NCBI GenBank assembly: GCA_013823505.1
Contig: PNMH01000007.1
Span: 1-64,000 of the forward strand
Length of the DNA: 64,000 nucleotides
Direction of reading: 5' to 3'
Source: Polaromonas sp.
GTDB taxonomy: Bacteria > Pseudomonadota > Gammaproteobacteria > Burkholderiales > Burkholderiaceae
The translations under genes and the position numbers were made by a program. The notes under the pieces are model-generated. The model saw only the letters and a program-made list of their open reading frames with translations, was not told the origin of the DNA and made no database searches. Position 1 is the stretch's first letter. Every line of letters begins with the position of its first letter. This document shows positions 26,671 to 35,101 of this stretch, in pieces.

Positions 26671-27830
26671 ATTCTAGAACCTCAATCAGCCTTCTTGCAA
26701 CAAAGCAGTTCCTAGTCTCAAGAGGATGGACCGCAACAGCAAAAGGCAAAGTATTTGAAAACTATTCAGCACCTCCGCAACTTGGTTTGCCCGAAAGTTT
26801 TCGCTTTACCTTACCGATTCAACAGACCTCCGCCGACGACGCATCAGTTATTGAAAAGGCGATTCAAGGAATCGCAACACTTTATGACATAAGCCCATCC
26901 GAGATCTCAGTTCTACTGGCAGGCAACCGTCAAGATTCTCCGCAAGCCACCCTAGGCGGGACTAGCGTCCTATCGACCCGCATCATCGGTCGGAATACCG
27001 AAGATGGATCAATATCACTCCGCACATTCGAGCAATTTATCGGTGAAGCGAAACGCCTACTGCTTGACTCAGCAGCTTTTGTCGTAACAAGCTCACCCAA
27101 ACTGGAAGCACGACCGATTGAGGCCGAGAATTTCCTAGAGTCGTGCAGGTTTCTTCAAACAGAGAGAGGTAGTTTTATCACTAGCTTCGAGGTCCCCGAT
27201 TTCATCGTTCAGCATCAAGGATTTGATCGCGATGAAGTGTCCTCAAAGATGATAGCAAATCGACTTTTCTCCATTCTCAAGTTCGTTAATAACAAAGTCC
27301 TTACTGGTCAGCGAGAAATTCTTACAGAAGAGTTTTTGATTGAGAATTCAGAACTCATTTCTTATGAAATACTTAGAGATATAGGTGCAATTGTAAAACG
27401 AACCGACTCAGAAGAGATTGAATTCTCATTGAAATCACTTGACAAAGTCTCCAGAACGACTACTGGCGCCTTAACTGATGAAAAGTTGCGCGACATGGAT
27501 AGGTTTATTGAGTTCGTAAAAGAGAACACATCTGCTGAATTCCCTGTCACAGCCCAAGGATACATTGTCGAACTTAGATCATCAGATCCTGGAAGTGATC
27601 GAAACTACGTACTCATCCGACGCTCCATTGATCATACTCAGGACTTAGCACTTTATCTAACGAGTGATCAATATAGGGAAGCCGCCTCAGCACACACAAA
27701 CAATCGGATCGTCCATGTAGATGGAATGGCAACCCAGCTTCGAACGAAGTGTCGCATGACCCGTATAAATCATTTTCAAATAGTGCAGCCAACTGCCAAT
27801 CAACAGCCACCTGAACCTGACTTTAGCTAG
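26667..27830 (+). CDS. Unknown protein coupled to the DUF4365 gene
   Basis: This 387-residue soluble protein has no family or motif that I recognise. It is coupled to the DUF4365 gene by ATGA, so the two products probably act together in similar amounts. Composition is AT-rich with many Ser, Glu, Ile and Asn residues. No signal peptide or membrane helix is seen. The middle region (~180-260) is predicted helical and the C-terminus ends in a Pro/Gln-rich tail. Given its partner it could be the sensor or substrate-recognition part of a defence-like pair, but that is inference from position only. Confidence 0.75.
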   Translation: MNSRTSISLLATKQFLVSRGWTATAKGKVFENYSAPPQLGLPESFRFTLPIQQTSADDASVIEKAIQGIATLYDISPSEISVLLAGNRQDSPQATLGGTSVLSTRIIGRNTEDGSISLRTFEQFIGEAKRLLLDSAAFVVTSSPKLEARPIEAENFLESCRFLQTERGSFITSFEVPDFIVQHQGFDRDEVSSKMIANRLFSILKFVNNKVLTGQREILTEEFLIENSELISYEILRDIGAIVKRTDSEEIEFSLKSLDKVSRTTTGALTDEKLRDMDRFIEFVKENTSAEFPVTAQGYIVELRSSDPGSDRNYVLIRRSIDHTQDLALYLTSDQYREAASAHTNNRIVHVDGMATQLRTKCRMTRINHFQIVQPTANQQPPEPDFS

Positions 27831-27841
27831 ACACCCAAAAA

Positions 27842-27893
27842 AAGAATGGCCTGCCCAACACACGCTTCGGCGCATATTGCGCAGGCCATTCTT
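27842..27893. terminator. Strong nested hairpin between convergent genes
   Basis: A perfect 13-bp stem, AAGAATGGCCTGC (27842-27854) and GCAGGCCATTCTT (27881-27893), encloses a smaller CGC-TTCG-GCG hairpin with a classic UUCG tetraloop. On the minus strand a run of seven T follows the stem, so it should terminate the minus-strand gene best, but it can serve both. Confidence 0.8.
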
Positions 27894-27954
27894 AGCAAAC
27901 TTAAACTGGCATATTAATTGCGAATAGCCTAATACAAAAAAAGGGCCTCCTAAA

Positions 27955-29160
27955 TTAAGTGGCCATAGAACTGAATTCTTGCAACTCAACAAGCATCAGA
28001 GCTGCGCACGTAATTGCGACACCATTGCAGATGTGTAGATATCTGGCATATGTAAGTTCACGCTCAGCACCCGTTCCGCCACTCCTGTATTTGACCTTCT
28101 CACCGTCTCGGACTATGGATGCATGATGAGAACCGTTTCTTAACCCGCTATCATCCCATTTTGTGAAGCTCGCTAAGCAAGGCTCCATCAAAAACGCGTT
28201 GGATTTTTTTGATTTATCTAAATCTTTAATATATTTCGTCAAAGTCATCGACTGAAAAACATCGAACGGACGCCCCTGCTTGATATTATTTAGACAGGCC
28301 AAAGTAACATAAGAAGAAGTCAATGTTTCGTAAGCCTGACCATAAAAAAGTTTCACTTTCTCAAAACTTTTCGCCCCCACAATAAGGTCATCGACATTAT
28401 CATCCGCTACTCGCGCATGAACATACAACTGTCGAAACTGATCAAAATTCGATATATAGTCATCGAAAAGAGAAAGATATCTAGCGAGATTTTCTTTCTC
28501 AAGTTCAGAGCGATAATAAGTTTGAAATCTATTCAACTCAGCCGAATTACTCTGCCTAACATGGGTGATTAACACCCGAAGCGGCTGACGAAGATTTCCA
28601 ATAGCAGGGTACATCAAGTCGTCAAAAAATGATGCCACGCACTTAAATACTGTCGAGCACCGAAACCACTCGTGATACTTCTGACGATTTTTTTGATACC
28701 GAGCAATCTGAGAAGAAATAACGCCGGCAGGATCACCAACTTGGTACAAGCGGAGTACATTACGCACAACCTCCCAAAGCTGCTTCGTCTCAGGCAATTC
28801 AAAATCCTGCGCAACGTCGCGCGTTCGCGAGTCTTCTGGAACCCTCATATACGGCGCCACCAAATTCGTCAACTTCATTGAGGCGAAGACGATTGGCGAG
28901 TGGTAATCCTGAAAATCAAATGCTATCGATGGATGCAGGTTTATTACGATTGCATCTTCCTTATATTGAGCCTTGTCCGAGTTCTCCTGATACTCTATCC
29001 ATGCAGCAGGGGGAGTCCCCATGCAGACAAACAGAACAATAGGGCTGTGACAGTTTGGACAATCAAATTGATGCTCACACTTTGTTTCCAAACCAACACC
29101 TGCACGAATACAGTAAATCTGACCACATACTTTGCATTCGCAATAATCCCTGATTACCAT
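27955..29160 (-). CDS. Zinc-ribbon protein with C-terminal HEPN-like motif
   Basis: This 401-residue AT-rich gene encodes a protein of no family that I can name. The N-terminus has paired Cys motifs, C9-x2-C12 and C34-x2-C37 (CPNC), with extra Cys/His at 7, 17, 28 and 30, which fits a zinc ribbon. The middle is helical. Near the C-terminus R341-N342-x3-H346 (LRNGSHHAS) matches the HEPN signature, followed by a long helix (ICNGVAITCAALMLVEL). GAGAG precedes the ATG. It faces the DUF4365 pair across a strong hairpin and has the same low GC content, so all three probably arrived together. RNase activity is inference. Confidence 0.7.
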   Translation of the reverse strand: MVIRDYCECKVCGQIYCIRAGVGLETKCEHQFDCPNCHSPIVLFVCMGTPPAAWIEYQENSDKAQYKEDAIVINLHPSIAFDFQDYHSPIVFASMKLTNLVAPYMRVPEDSRTRDVAQDFELPETKQLWEVVRNVLRLYQVGDPAGVISSQIARYQKNRQKYHEWFRCSTVFKCVASFFDDLMYPAIGNLRQPLRVLITHVRQSNSAELNRFQTYYRSELEKENLARYLSLFDDYISNFDQFRQLYVHARVADDNVDDLIVGAKSFEKVKLFYGQAYETLTSSYVTLACLNNIKQGRPFDVFQSMTLTKYIKDLDKSKKSNAFLMEPCLASFTKWDDSGLRNGSHHASIVRDGEKVKYRSGGTGAERELTYARYLHICNGVAITCAALMLVELQEFSSMAT

Positions 29161-29173
29161 AACAATCTCTCAT

Positions 29174-29210
29174 AAAAAAATTCTGGCAAGCAATAGAGTC
29201 AAGTCTTGCC
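29174..29210 (-). terminator. Rho-independent terminator after the NERD-helicase gene
   Basis: On the minus strand, GGCAAG and CTTGCC (29205-29210 and 29185-29190) form a 6-bp stem. It is followed by AGAA and seven T at 29174-29180. It lies just past the helicase stop codon and immediately upstream of the zinc-ribbon gene, whose promoter must overlap it. Confidence 0.6.
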
Positions 29211-29216
29211 ATTTGC

Positions 29217-31031
29217 CTAAAGGCGAGAAGCGAACTTCCCGCCCCCACTCGCCCCAATCATCAACCGCTGCGTCGCCCGCGTGGCCCCCACATAAAACAA
29301 CTTGGCTTCTTCGCGCTCGTCTTCACCCTTCGCGGGCATGTTGCCCGCGCCCACCAGCGCCACCACCGGGAACTCCAGCCCTTTGCTGGCGTGCATGGTC
29401 AGCACCTTGATGGTGTCGGCGGCCGGGTCGAAGCTGCCCGCGCCTTTGCGCACCTGGTGCGGCAGGCCGCGCTGGCGCAGCACGCCGGCGCATTCGTCCA
29501 TCTCGCTGTAGTGCCGGCAGATGATGGCCATGTCGCCCCAGGCGTGGCCTTCCTGGTGGGCGGCACCCAGCAGCTCGGCCACGCGCGTGGCTTCGGCCCG
29601 CAGGCTGGGCAGGCGGATGATCAGCGGCGCTTCGCCGTCGCGCCCGCAGCTCACGGGCTTGAGCATGGGGATGCCGTCTTCGTCCTTGTCCTCAGCCGTC
29701 AGAAGATCGGCGGCGACCAAGCTGGCGGTCTGCAAGATCTGCCGCGTGTTGCGGTAGTTGATCTTGAGGATGGTGGTGCGCCCCTGCGCCTGTATGCCCA
29801 CGCTCTTGAAGCTGAACTGCTTGCTGCGGCTGCGCTCGTAAATGCTCTGCGCGTCGTCGTACAGCACCAGCAGGCTGTTGGTGGCGGGGTCCACCATCTG
29901 CGTGATGAGCCTGAGCCACTCGGGCGCGAAGTCGTGGCCTTCGTCAATGAGCACGGCCTGGTATTGCCCGCTGGGTATCTGCTGGCGGTCAACCCCGTGG
30001 ATCACGCGTTGCACCATGTCGGCCATCTTGGCGCCCACGGGCATGCGGGGGTCGGGCAGGGTCTGGCCAAAGGCCACCAGCTGGTCGCGGCACCACTTGT
30101 GAAAGTGCACGGCGTGCACGCGGTCGGCAATGCCTTTGGCGGCCATCACGCGGGCGAGCTGCTTGGCCAGCGGCTCGTTGTAGCAAAGCATGAGGATGGG
30201 TTTGCTTGTCGATGTGTGGGCCTTGGCCAGGTGCTCGGCGCGGTAGCCCAGCAGCATGGTCTTGCCCGAGCCGGCCACACCGTGAATCACGCGGTGCCCG
30301 TCGCCCAGGCTGCGGGCCAACTGCTCCTGCTGGATGTCCATCACCCGCATCACACTGGGCATCTCGGCGGCCTCGTCGCTGTCGTCAAACAGGGCGCCTT
30401 GCACCTGCACGCGCACCTCGGGAAACATGATCCAGCGCACGCGGTCGAGCTGCGGGAGCGACATGACGTTGCCGAACGCGTGCGGAAACATGTTCCACAG
30501 GCGTTGCTGAAACTGCTCCGGGTCGGTGGACTCGGTCATCTCGTCGGAGCAAATGACGTAGTGCGGCTCAATCGCTTCGCCTAGGCCGGCCGCCTCAAAC
30601 TGTTTGCGCGTGATGCGGGTGAACACCACGCCATGGCCCCACGGAAAAGCCAGCTTGCCCTGGTGGGGGCCGCTGGGCTGCACCAGCTGTTCGTCGCGCT
30701 CCAGCGCGTTAACCACTTGAATGGCGCAATGCCGCGCTTGCGCCAGCGGGTTGATGACCACCTTGACATGCCCGTCAGGAATGATTTCCCAGGCTTGGCG
30801 CGTGGCGCTCTTGATGGTCTCCAGCTTCCAGTCTTTGGTCTCCAGAATCAGCAGCCCGCGCCGCGGATGAAGGATCACAAAGTCGGGGTGCGATTGTTTG
30901 GGGCCGACGGGCACGTCGTACCAGAGCAGGTAGTCGTCTTCGAGCTTTTGCTCCAGACGTTCGGCGAGACGTTTCTCGCCATTGGTCATGCGCGACAAGC
31001 AAGCGCCGAGTGCTGGTATGAGTGTGGCCAT
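29217..31031 (-). CDS. NERD-domain UvrD/Rep-type helicase
   Basis: This 604-residue protein fuses a NERD nuclease-related domain (D50, E64-x-K66 in LLILETKDW) to a superfamily 1 helicase. Walker A (GVAGSGKT) is near residue 255, motif II DEGHDF in place of the usual DEx(Q/H)D, then INYRNTRQI (motif IV region) and TMHASKGLEFPVV (motif V). I start at the ATG 31029-31031 (MATLIPALG); the frame extends upstream without coding character. NERD helicases occur in DNA repair and defence contexts. The gene is GC-rich like the core genome, so it is probably not part of the AT-rich insertion beside it, though the insertion may have chosen this site. Confidence 0.88.
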   Translation of the reverse strand: MATLIPALGACLSRMTNGEKRLAERLEQKLEDDYLLWYDVPVGPKQSHPDFVILHPRRGLLILETKDWKLETIKSATRQAWEIIPDGHVKVVINPLAQARHCAIQVVNALERDEQLVQPSGPHQGKLAFPWGHGVVFTRITRKQFEAAGLGEAIEPHYVICSDEMTESTDPEQFQQRLWNMFPHAFGNVMSLPQLDRVRWIMFPEVRVQVQGALFDDSDEAAEMPSVMRVMDIQQEQLARSLGDGHRVIHGVAGSGKTMLLGYRAEHLAKAHTSTSKPILMLCYNEPLAKQLARVMAAKGIADRVHAVHFHKWCRDQLVAFGQTLPDPRMPVGAKMADMVQRVIHGVDRQQIPSGQYQAVLIDEGHDFAPEWLRLITQMVDPATNSLLVLYDDAQSIYERSRSKQFSFKSVGIQAQGRTTILKINYRNTRQILQTASLVAADLLTAEDKDEDGIPMLKPVSCGRDGEAPLIIRLPSLRAEATRVAELLGAAHQEGHAWGDMAIICRHYSEMDECAGVLRQRGLPHQVRKGAGSFDPAADTIKVLTMHASKGLEFPVVALVGAGNMPAKGEDEREEAKLFYVGATRATQRLMIGASGGGKFASRL

Positions 31032-31165
31032 GTAGTTGTAAGTGATTGCGTCCCTGGCCGCATGATGCACGCAATCACCTCGCCCGCAAGCGAAAGCCCG
31101 CCAGTGGGTGCAACCTACACTCGCCCGGCGCCCTACCACCTCCTCCACCCGAGACTTCACGCTCC

Positions 31166-31573
31166 ATGCTCGCCAACCTCACCCCCTTCCTCCTCCACTG
31201 GGCCATCACCGCCCTCGCCCTGTGGGTGGCGAGCCATTTGTTCAAGGGCATACGGTTCGGCAGCACCTCGGCGCTGGTGGTCTCGGCCCTGCTGCTGGGG
31301 CTGGCCAACGCGGTGGTGAGGCCGCTGCTGGTGGTGCTCACGCTGCCCTTGACGCTGCTGAGCTTTGGCCTGTTCCTGCTGGTGATCAACGCGCTGATGC
31401 TGTTGCTGGTGGCCAAGCTGGTGGACGGGTTCAAGGTCGACGGGTTCTGGACGGCCTTCTGGGCCAGCCTGTTCATCTCGCTGCTCAGCCTGGTGCTCGG
31501 CGCCTTCGTGCTGGGCGGCTCGCCCGACTTCACCATCGAGACCAGCCCGGCGCCGGGGTCGGTGTGGCTGTGA
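31166..31573 (+). CDS. Phage holin family 4 / YvlD-like membrane protein
   Basis: This 135-residue protein has four hydrophobic helices and the family pattern RFGSTSALVVSALLLGLANA, then VVRPLLVVLTLPLTLLSFG. Despite its name, the family is chromosomal and widespread, of unknown role in the cytoplasmic membrane. The start ATG 31166 gives a standard length. It is divergent from the NERD-helicase gene with about 130 bp between starts. Confidence 0.9.
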   Translation: MLANLTPFLLHWAITALALWVASHLFKGIRFGSTSALVVSALLLGLANAVVRPLLVVLTLPLTLLSFGLFLLVINALMLLLVAKLVDGFKVDGFWTAFWASLFISLLSLVLGAFVLGGSPDFTIETSPAPGSVWL

Positions 31574-31641
31574 GGCTTGGGCGCGGCAGCTTGATGCCCC
31601 GGCATTGCTGACACGCGCGGCCCGTCGATACACTCGGCTCC

Positions 31642-31950
31642 ATGCATCCCGCCATCGCCCAACACCGCTCAGGCATCGCTGCCATCTGCCAGCGCCACGG
31701 CATTCGCCGGCTGGAAGTGTTCGGCTCGGCTGCGCGTGCCGATGACTTCAACCCCGACAGCAGCGACGCGGACTTTCTGGTGGAGTTCGCCCCGGGCGTC
31801 TACCCCGATCTGAATTCCTTCTTTGGCGCCAAGTCAGATCTGGAGCAATTGCTGGGCCGGGGTGTGGACTTGGTCGAACCCGGCGCGGTGCGCAATCCCT
31901 ACGTGCTGGCCAACATCAACCGCCACCGCGAAGCCATTTATGCAGCGTGA
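31642..31950 (+). CDS. MNT-type nucleotidyltransferase (MntA-like antitoxin)
   Basis: This 102-residue minimal nucleotidyltransferase has the motif GSAARADDFNPDSSDADF (G28-S29, D42-x-D44). In HepT/MntA systems this enzyme adds AMP to the HEPN RNase HepT and silences it. The toxin gene normally overlaps its 3' end; here the overlap is present (ATG at 31940) but only a fragment of hepT remains. The antitoxin itself looks intact. A TTGCTG/TACACT promoter-like pair with 18-bp spacing ends 8 bp before its ATG. Confidence 0.85.
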   Translation: MHPAIAQHRSGIAAICQRHGIRRLEVFGSAARADDFNPDSSDADFLVEFAPGVYPDLNSFFGAKSDLEQLLGRGVDLVEPGAVRNPYVLANINRHREAIYAA

Positions 31951-32041
31951 TCCGCGCGCCTTCCTGTGGGACGTGCGGGAAACGGCTCTGGCCACGCAGA
32001 TCAGGCCGCCACGGCCTCCGGCAGCTTCGCAATCACCTTGA
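31940..32041 (+). pseudogene. Truncated hepT (HEPN toxin) remnant
   Basis: The ATG at 31940 overlaps the MntA-like gene by 11 bp. The first ~19 codons read MQRDPRAFLWDVRETALAT, the conserved start of HepT proteins of the HEPN superfamily. After that the frame runs into sequence antisense to the 3' end of ridA and stops at 32041, so the active-site Rx4-6H half is missing. A deletion that joined hepT to ridA explains this. Confidence 0.7.
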
Positions 32042-32405
32042 TCTCGACATCAAAGCCGTAGAGCCAGGTCACGCCCACGCCGGTGAGCGTGGGGTACGGG
32101 GCGTCGCCCCAGTGCTGGGTGAGCTCTGTCCAGATGGTTTCAAACTTGGGCTCGGGGTCGACGATGAACACGGTCACGTCGACGACGTCCTTGAACGTAC
32201 AGCCGGCGGCCGAGAGGATGGCGTTGAGGTTGTCGAACGCCAGCTTCACCTGGGCTTGCAGGTCGGGTTCGGGTGAACCATCGGGGCGGCTGCCCACCTG
32301 GCCCGAGACGAACAGGAAACCGTTGGAGCGGATCGCGGGCGAGTAGCGGTTTTTTTCATAGAGCGTCTGGCGCCCGGCCGGGAACACAACATCACGTGCA
32401 GACAT
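32001..32405 (-). CDS. RidA family protein
   Basis: This 134-residue enamine/imine deaminase-family protein (YjgF/YER057c/UK114) belongs to a family that clears reactive 2-aminoacrylate. Visible family stretches are RYSPAIRSNGFLFVSGQVG, QVKLAFDNLNAILSAAG and VVDVTVFIVDP. The Arg of the archetypal IPA-R signature is not clear here, so the substrate may differ from true RidA. It is divergent from a LysR-type gene with a palindrome between, the usual arrangement for regulation. Confidence 0.88.
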   Translation of the reverse strand: MSARDVVFPAGRQTLYEKNRYSPAIRSNGFLFVSGQVGSRPDGSPEPDLQAQVKLAFDNLNAILSAAGCTFKDVVDVTVFIVDPEPKFETIWTELTQHWGDAPYPTLTGVGVTWLYGFDVEIKVIAKLPEAVAA

Positions 32406-32487
32406 GCAAATACCTCTGGGTGGGTGGGGAGTGGGTTCACTCTAGGCATTCACGGCCTGCGGATAAACAGGCCAGTCGCACAATGAC

Positions 32488-32506
32488 TGTTTGGCATTTC
32501 CAAACA
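32488..32506. promoter_or_regulatory. LysR-type operator palindrome
   Basis: TGTTTGGCATTTCCAAACA is a perfect 7-bp inverted repeat around CATTT. It contains T-N11-A (TTGGCATTTCCAA), the LysR-box form, and lies midway between ridA and the divergent LysR gene. Confidence 0.65.
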
Positions 32507-32530
32507 ATCAAACCGGTGCGAGGAGCCGAC

Positions 32531-33466
32531 ATGGACCGTTTCGATGCGATGCAGGCCTTTGCCCGCGTGGTGGAAGCCGGCAGCTTCACCAAGGCGGCAC
32601 AGACGCTGCACATGAGCAAGACCACGGTGACGCAACTGGTGCAGCAACTGGAGGCGCGGCTGCGCGTGAAGCTGCTGAACCGCACCACGCGGCAGGTGAA
32701 GGTGACGGCCGATGGCGCCGCGTATTACGAGCGCGTGGTGCGCCTGCTGGCCGACATGGAGGACGCGGACACCAGCCTCTCCAGCGCCGTGGCCTCGCCG
32801 CGCGGGCGTCTGCGGGTGGACGTGCCCAGCCCGCTGGCCCGCCTGATCCTGATGCCGGCGCTGCCGGCGTTTCACGCGCGCTACCCCGACATAGAACTGC
32901 ACATGGGCGTGAGCGACCGCATGGTGGACCTGATCGGCGACAACGTGGACTGCGTGCTGCGCGGCGGCGAGATCACCGACCCGTCGTTGATCGCCCGCCA
33001 CGTGGGCGACTTGCCAATCGGCGTGTACGCGGCACCAAGCTACCTGCAGCGCGCCGGCACGCCGCTGCACCCAGCTGAGCTGGAAGACACCCACCACCGC
33101 ACGGTGGGCTACCTGCGCGCGCGCAGCGGCACGGTGGCGCCCATGAGCATGCAACGCGATGGCGAACGCTTCACGGCGCAGGGCCGCCATGTGGTGGCGG
33201 TGGACGACGGCAACGCCTACCTCGCGGCCGGCGTGGCGGGCATGGGCGTGCTGTGGCTGCCGCAGTACATGGCCCGCGACCACGCAGCGCGCGGTGAGCT
33301 GGTGCCGCTGTTCGACGGCTGGCACGTCGATGCCATGCCGATGTACGTGGCCTTCCCGCCGAACCGCCATGTGAGTGCGAAACTGCGGGCCTTCATCGAC
33401 TGGGTAGTGGAGCTGATGGCGGTGCATGCGCCGCTGGCTTCGCGGCCTGGCAACCCCCCATCTTGA
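32531..33466 (+). CDS. LysR family transcriptional regulator
   Basis: This 311-residue regulator has an N-terminal winged HTH (MDRFDAMQAFARVVEAGSF, then SKTTVTQLVQQLEARL) and a periplasmic-binding-like effector domain from ~90. The ATG at 32531 has AGGAG 5-6 nt upstream. The CrgA/AaeR-like N-terminus is common in Burkholderiales. It probably binds the palindrome at 32488-32506 and controls ridA and itself; the effector is unknown. Confidence 0.93.
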   Translation: MDRFDAMQAFARVVEAGSFTKAAQTLHMSKTTVTQLVQQLEARLRVKLLNRTTRQVKVTADGAAYYERVVRLLADMEDADTSLSSAVASPRGRLRVDVPSPLARLILMPALPAFHARYPDIELHMGVSDRMVDLIGDNVDCVLRGGEITDPSLIARHVGDLPIGVYAAPSYLQRAGTPLHPAELEDTHHRTVGYLRARSGTVAPMSMQRDGERFTAQGRHVVAVDDGNAYLAAGVAGMGVLWLPQYMARDHAARGELVPLFDGWHVDAMPMYVAFPPNRHVSAKLRAFIDWVVELMAVHAPLASRPGNPPS

Positions 33467-33474
33467 CCAGCCCC

Positions 33475-33954
33475 ATGGACGCCTCCGAATCCGCCGCACT
33501 CATGTCTTTGCTGCGCACGCAGCCCGTGGCCTCGCTGGCCACGCTGCACAAGGGCGCGCCTGCGGTGTCCATGGTGCCGTTCGTGTTGCTGCCCGATGGC
33601 GCAGGCTTCGTCATTCACGTGAGCCAGCTGGCCACCCACACGCAGGACATGCTTCACAACCCCGCCGTGGCGCTGCTGGTGACGGCACCGCTGACCGCCG
33701 CGGACTCACCGCTGGCCTTGCCCCGCGCGAGCGTACAAGGCCAGGCGCGGCAGTGCCCACCCGAGTCGCCGGGGTACGAGAAGGCGCGTCAGGCTTATCT
33801 GACCAAACTGCCCGACGCCGAACCGCTGTTCTCGTTCGGCGACTTCTCGCTCTTCGTCATCGAGCCCGATTCGCTGCGCTGGGTGGCGGGCTTCGGTCGG
33901 GCGATGTCGGTGGTGGGCGACGGTTTGCGCGCAGTGTTGAACCAGCCAGGCTGA
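33475..33954 (+). CDS. Pyridoxamine 5'-phosphate oxidase-like (HugZ-like) protein
   Basis: This 159-residue protein has the split-barrel flavin- or heme-binding pattern LLRTQPVASLATLHKGAPAV and VSMVPFVLLPDGAGFVIHVS near the N-terminus. It resembles HugZ-type heme-degrading proteins and general stress FMN-binding proteins, and the cofactor cannot be decided from sequence. An in-frame TTG overlaps the LysR stop, but the ATG at 33475 is preferred. It probably follows the LysR gene in one transcript. Confidence 0.82.
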   Translation: MDASESAALMSLLRTQPVASLATLHKGAPAVSMVPFVLLPDGAGFVIHVSQLATHTQDMLHNPAVALLVTAPLTAADSPLALPRASVQGQARQCPPESPGYEKARQAYLTKLPDAEPLFSFGDFSLFVIEPDSLRWVAGFGRAMSVVGDGLRAVLNQPG

Positions 33955-34239
33955 GCCGCCGCAGGGGCGCAGAAGAGCGCGTTTGCGCCGGGCTGACGAG
34001 GCCCGTGCGAAATGTCACAACTCGCTGAAACGATCCGCTTCGAGGCTCGACCAGGGTGTCGGACATCTTTACAAATCTTACCGAGTTGACGGGAAAAAAA
34101 CTCCATAAACCCAAACATATCAAAAACTTAGATCGAATCATTTGCCAGGCATGGAAGCTGCTTTATGAAGGTCGGAATGTAAAAGAAAACAGGTAACCAC
34201 CTGTTGCATTCGCTTGATCCTCACAACAAAGGAAAACCC

Positions 34240-34953
34240 TTGAAAGCAAAAAATTTGGCAATGGCAGCTGCCCTGGTGATGGCGGCCTTCTCGGCCACCG
34301 CAGCCACGGTGACCCTGGACCTGACCTCTGGCGGCAGCAACGTCGGCGGCAGCAACTACGGCAACGTGCGCACCTTCACCCAAGGTGGCGTCACGGTCAC
34401 GGCCACCGCCTGGTCGCTCACCGGCAACAAAAACACGCTGCAGAGCTCCAACCTCGGCCAGTACAGCTCCGGCCTCGGCGTTTGCAACCGTGGCGAAGGC
34501 GGCAGCCGATGCGACTCCCCTGAACACCAGGTGGACAACGTCGGCTACCTCGACTTCGTGCTGTTCCAGTTCAGCGCTGCCATCGACCCACTGAGCGTGC
34601 GCATCGATCCAGCCGGCAACTACGACCGTGACGTCAGCTACTGGACCGGCACGGCCGCCAACCCGCTGAACCTGGACGGCAAGACCCTGAACAACCTGGC
34701 AGCCCTGGGTTTTGGTTCGCAGGTCAACGACGACAGCACCAAGAGCACCAACGCCCGTGACGTGAGCATCGTCAGCGGTCTGGCCAACAGCCTGCTCTTC
34801 GGTGCCGACATCTATTCGGACGACGACTGGTTCAAGATCACCTCGATCAAGTTTGACTACACCCCGGTCAAAGTGCCTGAGCCAGGCAGCCTGGCCCTGA
34901 TCGCCCTGGCCCTCGGTGGCCTGGGTCTGGCCCGTCGCCGCCGCGCAGCCTGA
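34240..34953 (+). CDS. PEP-CTERM sorting domain protein
   Basis: This 237-residue exported protein starts at TTG 34240 (MKAKNLAMAAALV), chosen because GGA lies 7 nt upstream and a normal signal peptide ending SATAA follows. The C-terminus has the full PEP-CTERM tripartite signal: VPEP, the hydrophobic SLALIALALGGLGLA and RRRR. An exosortase encoded elsewhere should cleave and anchor it at the cell surface or in the exopolysaccharide. The middle is Ser/Gly/Asn-rich beta structure (SGGSNVGGSNYGNVRTF). Nearby DNA has no exosortase or polysaccharide genes. The gene stands alone, preceded by ~285 bp (33955-34239) that is AT-rich near 34080-34200 and may hold its promoter. Confidence 0.9.
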   Translation: MKAKNLAMAAALVMAAFSATAATVTLDLTSGGSNVGGSNYGNVRTFTQGGVTVTATAWSLTGNKNTLQSSNLGQYSSGLGVCNRGEGGSRCDSPEHQVDNVGYLDFVLFQFSAAIDPLSVRIDPAGNYDRDVSYWTGTAANPLNLDGKTLNNLAALGFGSQVNDDSTKSTNARDVSIVSGLANSLLFGADIYSDDDWFKITSIKFDYTPVKVPEPGSLALIALALGGLGLARRRRAA

Positions 34954-34957
34954 GACC

Positions 34958-35032
34958 TTGCGCCGGCACAGCCGGCGCAAATGAATCGGCCTTGAACAAG
35001 GGGCGCCAACCGGGGGGTTGGCGCCCCTTGTT
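34958..35032 (+). terminator. Two tandem hairpins after the PEP-CTERM gene
   Basis: The first is a 10-bp stem TTGCGCCGGC/GCCGGCGCAA (34958-34980). The second is a perfect 17-bp stem AACAAGGGGCGCCAACC/GGTTGGCGCCCCTTGTT with a GGGG loop (34995-35032), then TTCCGTTT. The second is a likely bidirectional terminator, since the next gene converges from the right. Confidence 0.85.
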
Positions 35033-35101
35033 CCGTTTGGGTGCCAGAGACGCAGCAAAGGCCAATGCTGTGGCGCTGGGTGATCAATACAGGTTGGCGC
35101 G

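Noticed and set aside
27842..27893. Possible integron attC site
   Set aside because: A GCCCAAC box is present, but no matching GTTRRRY partner and no integron integrase are seen; a terminator explains the hairpin better.
29391..30584. Long frame antisense to the NERD-helicase
   Set aside because: Composition is typical of the complement of a GC-rich gene; no motif or start signal.
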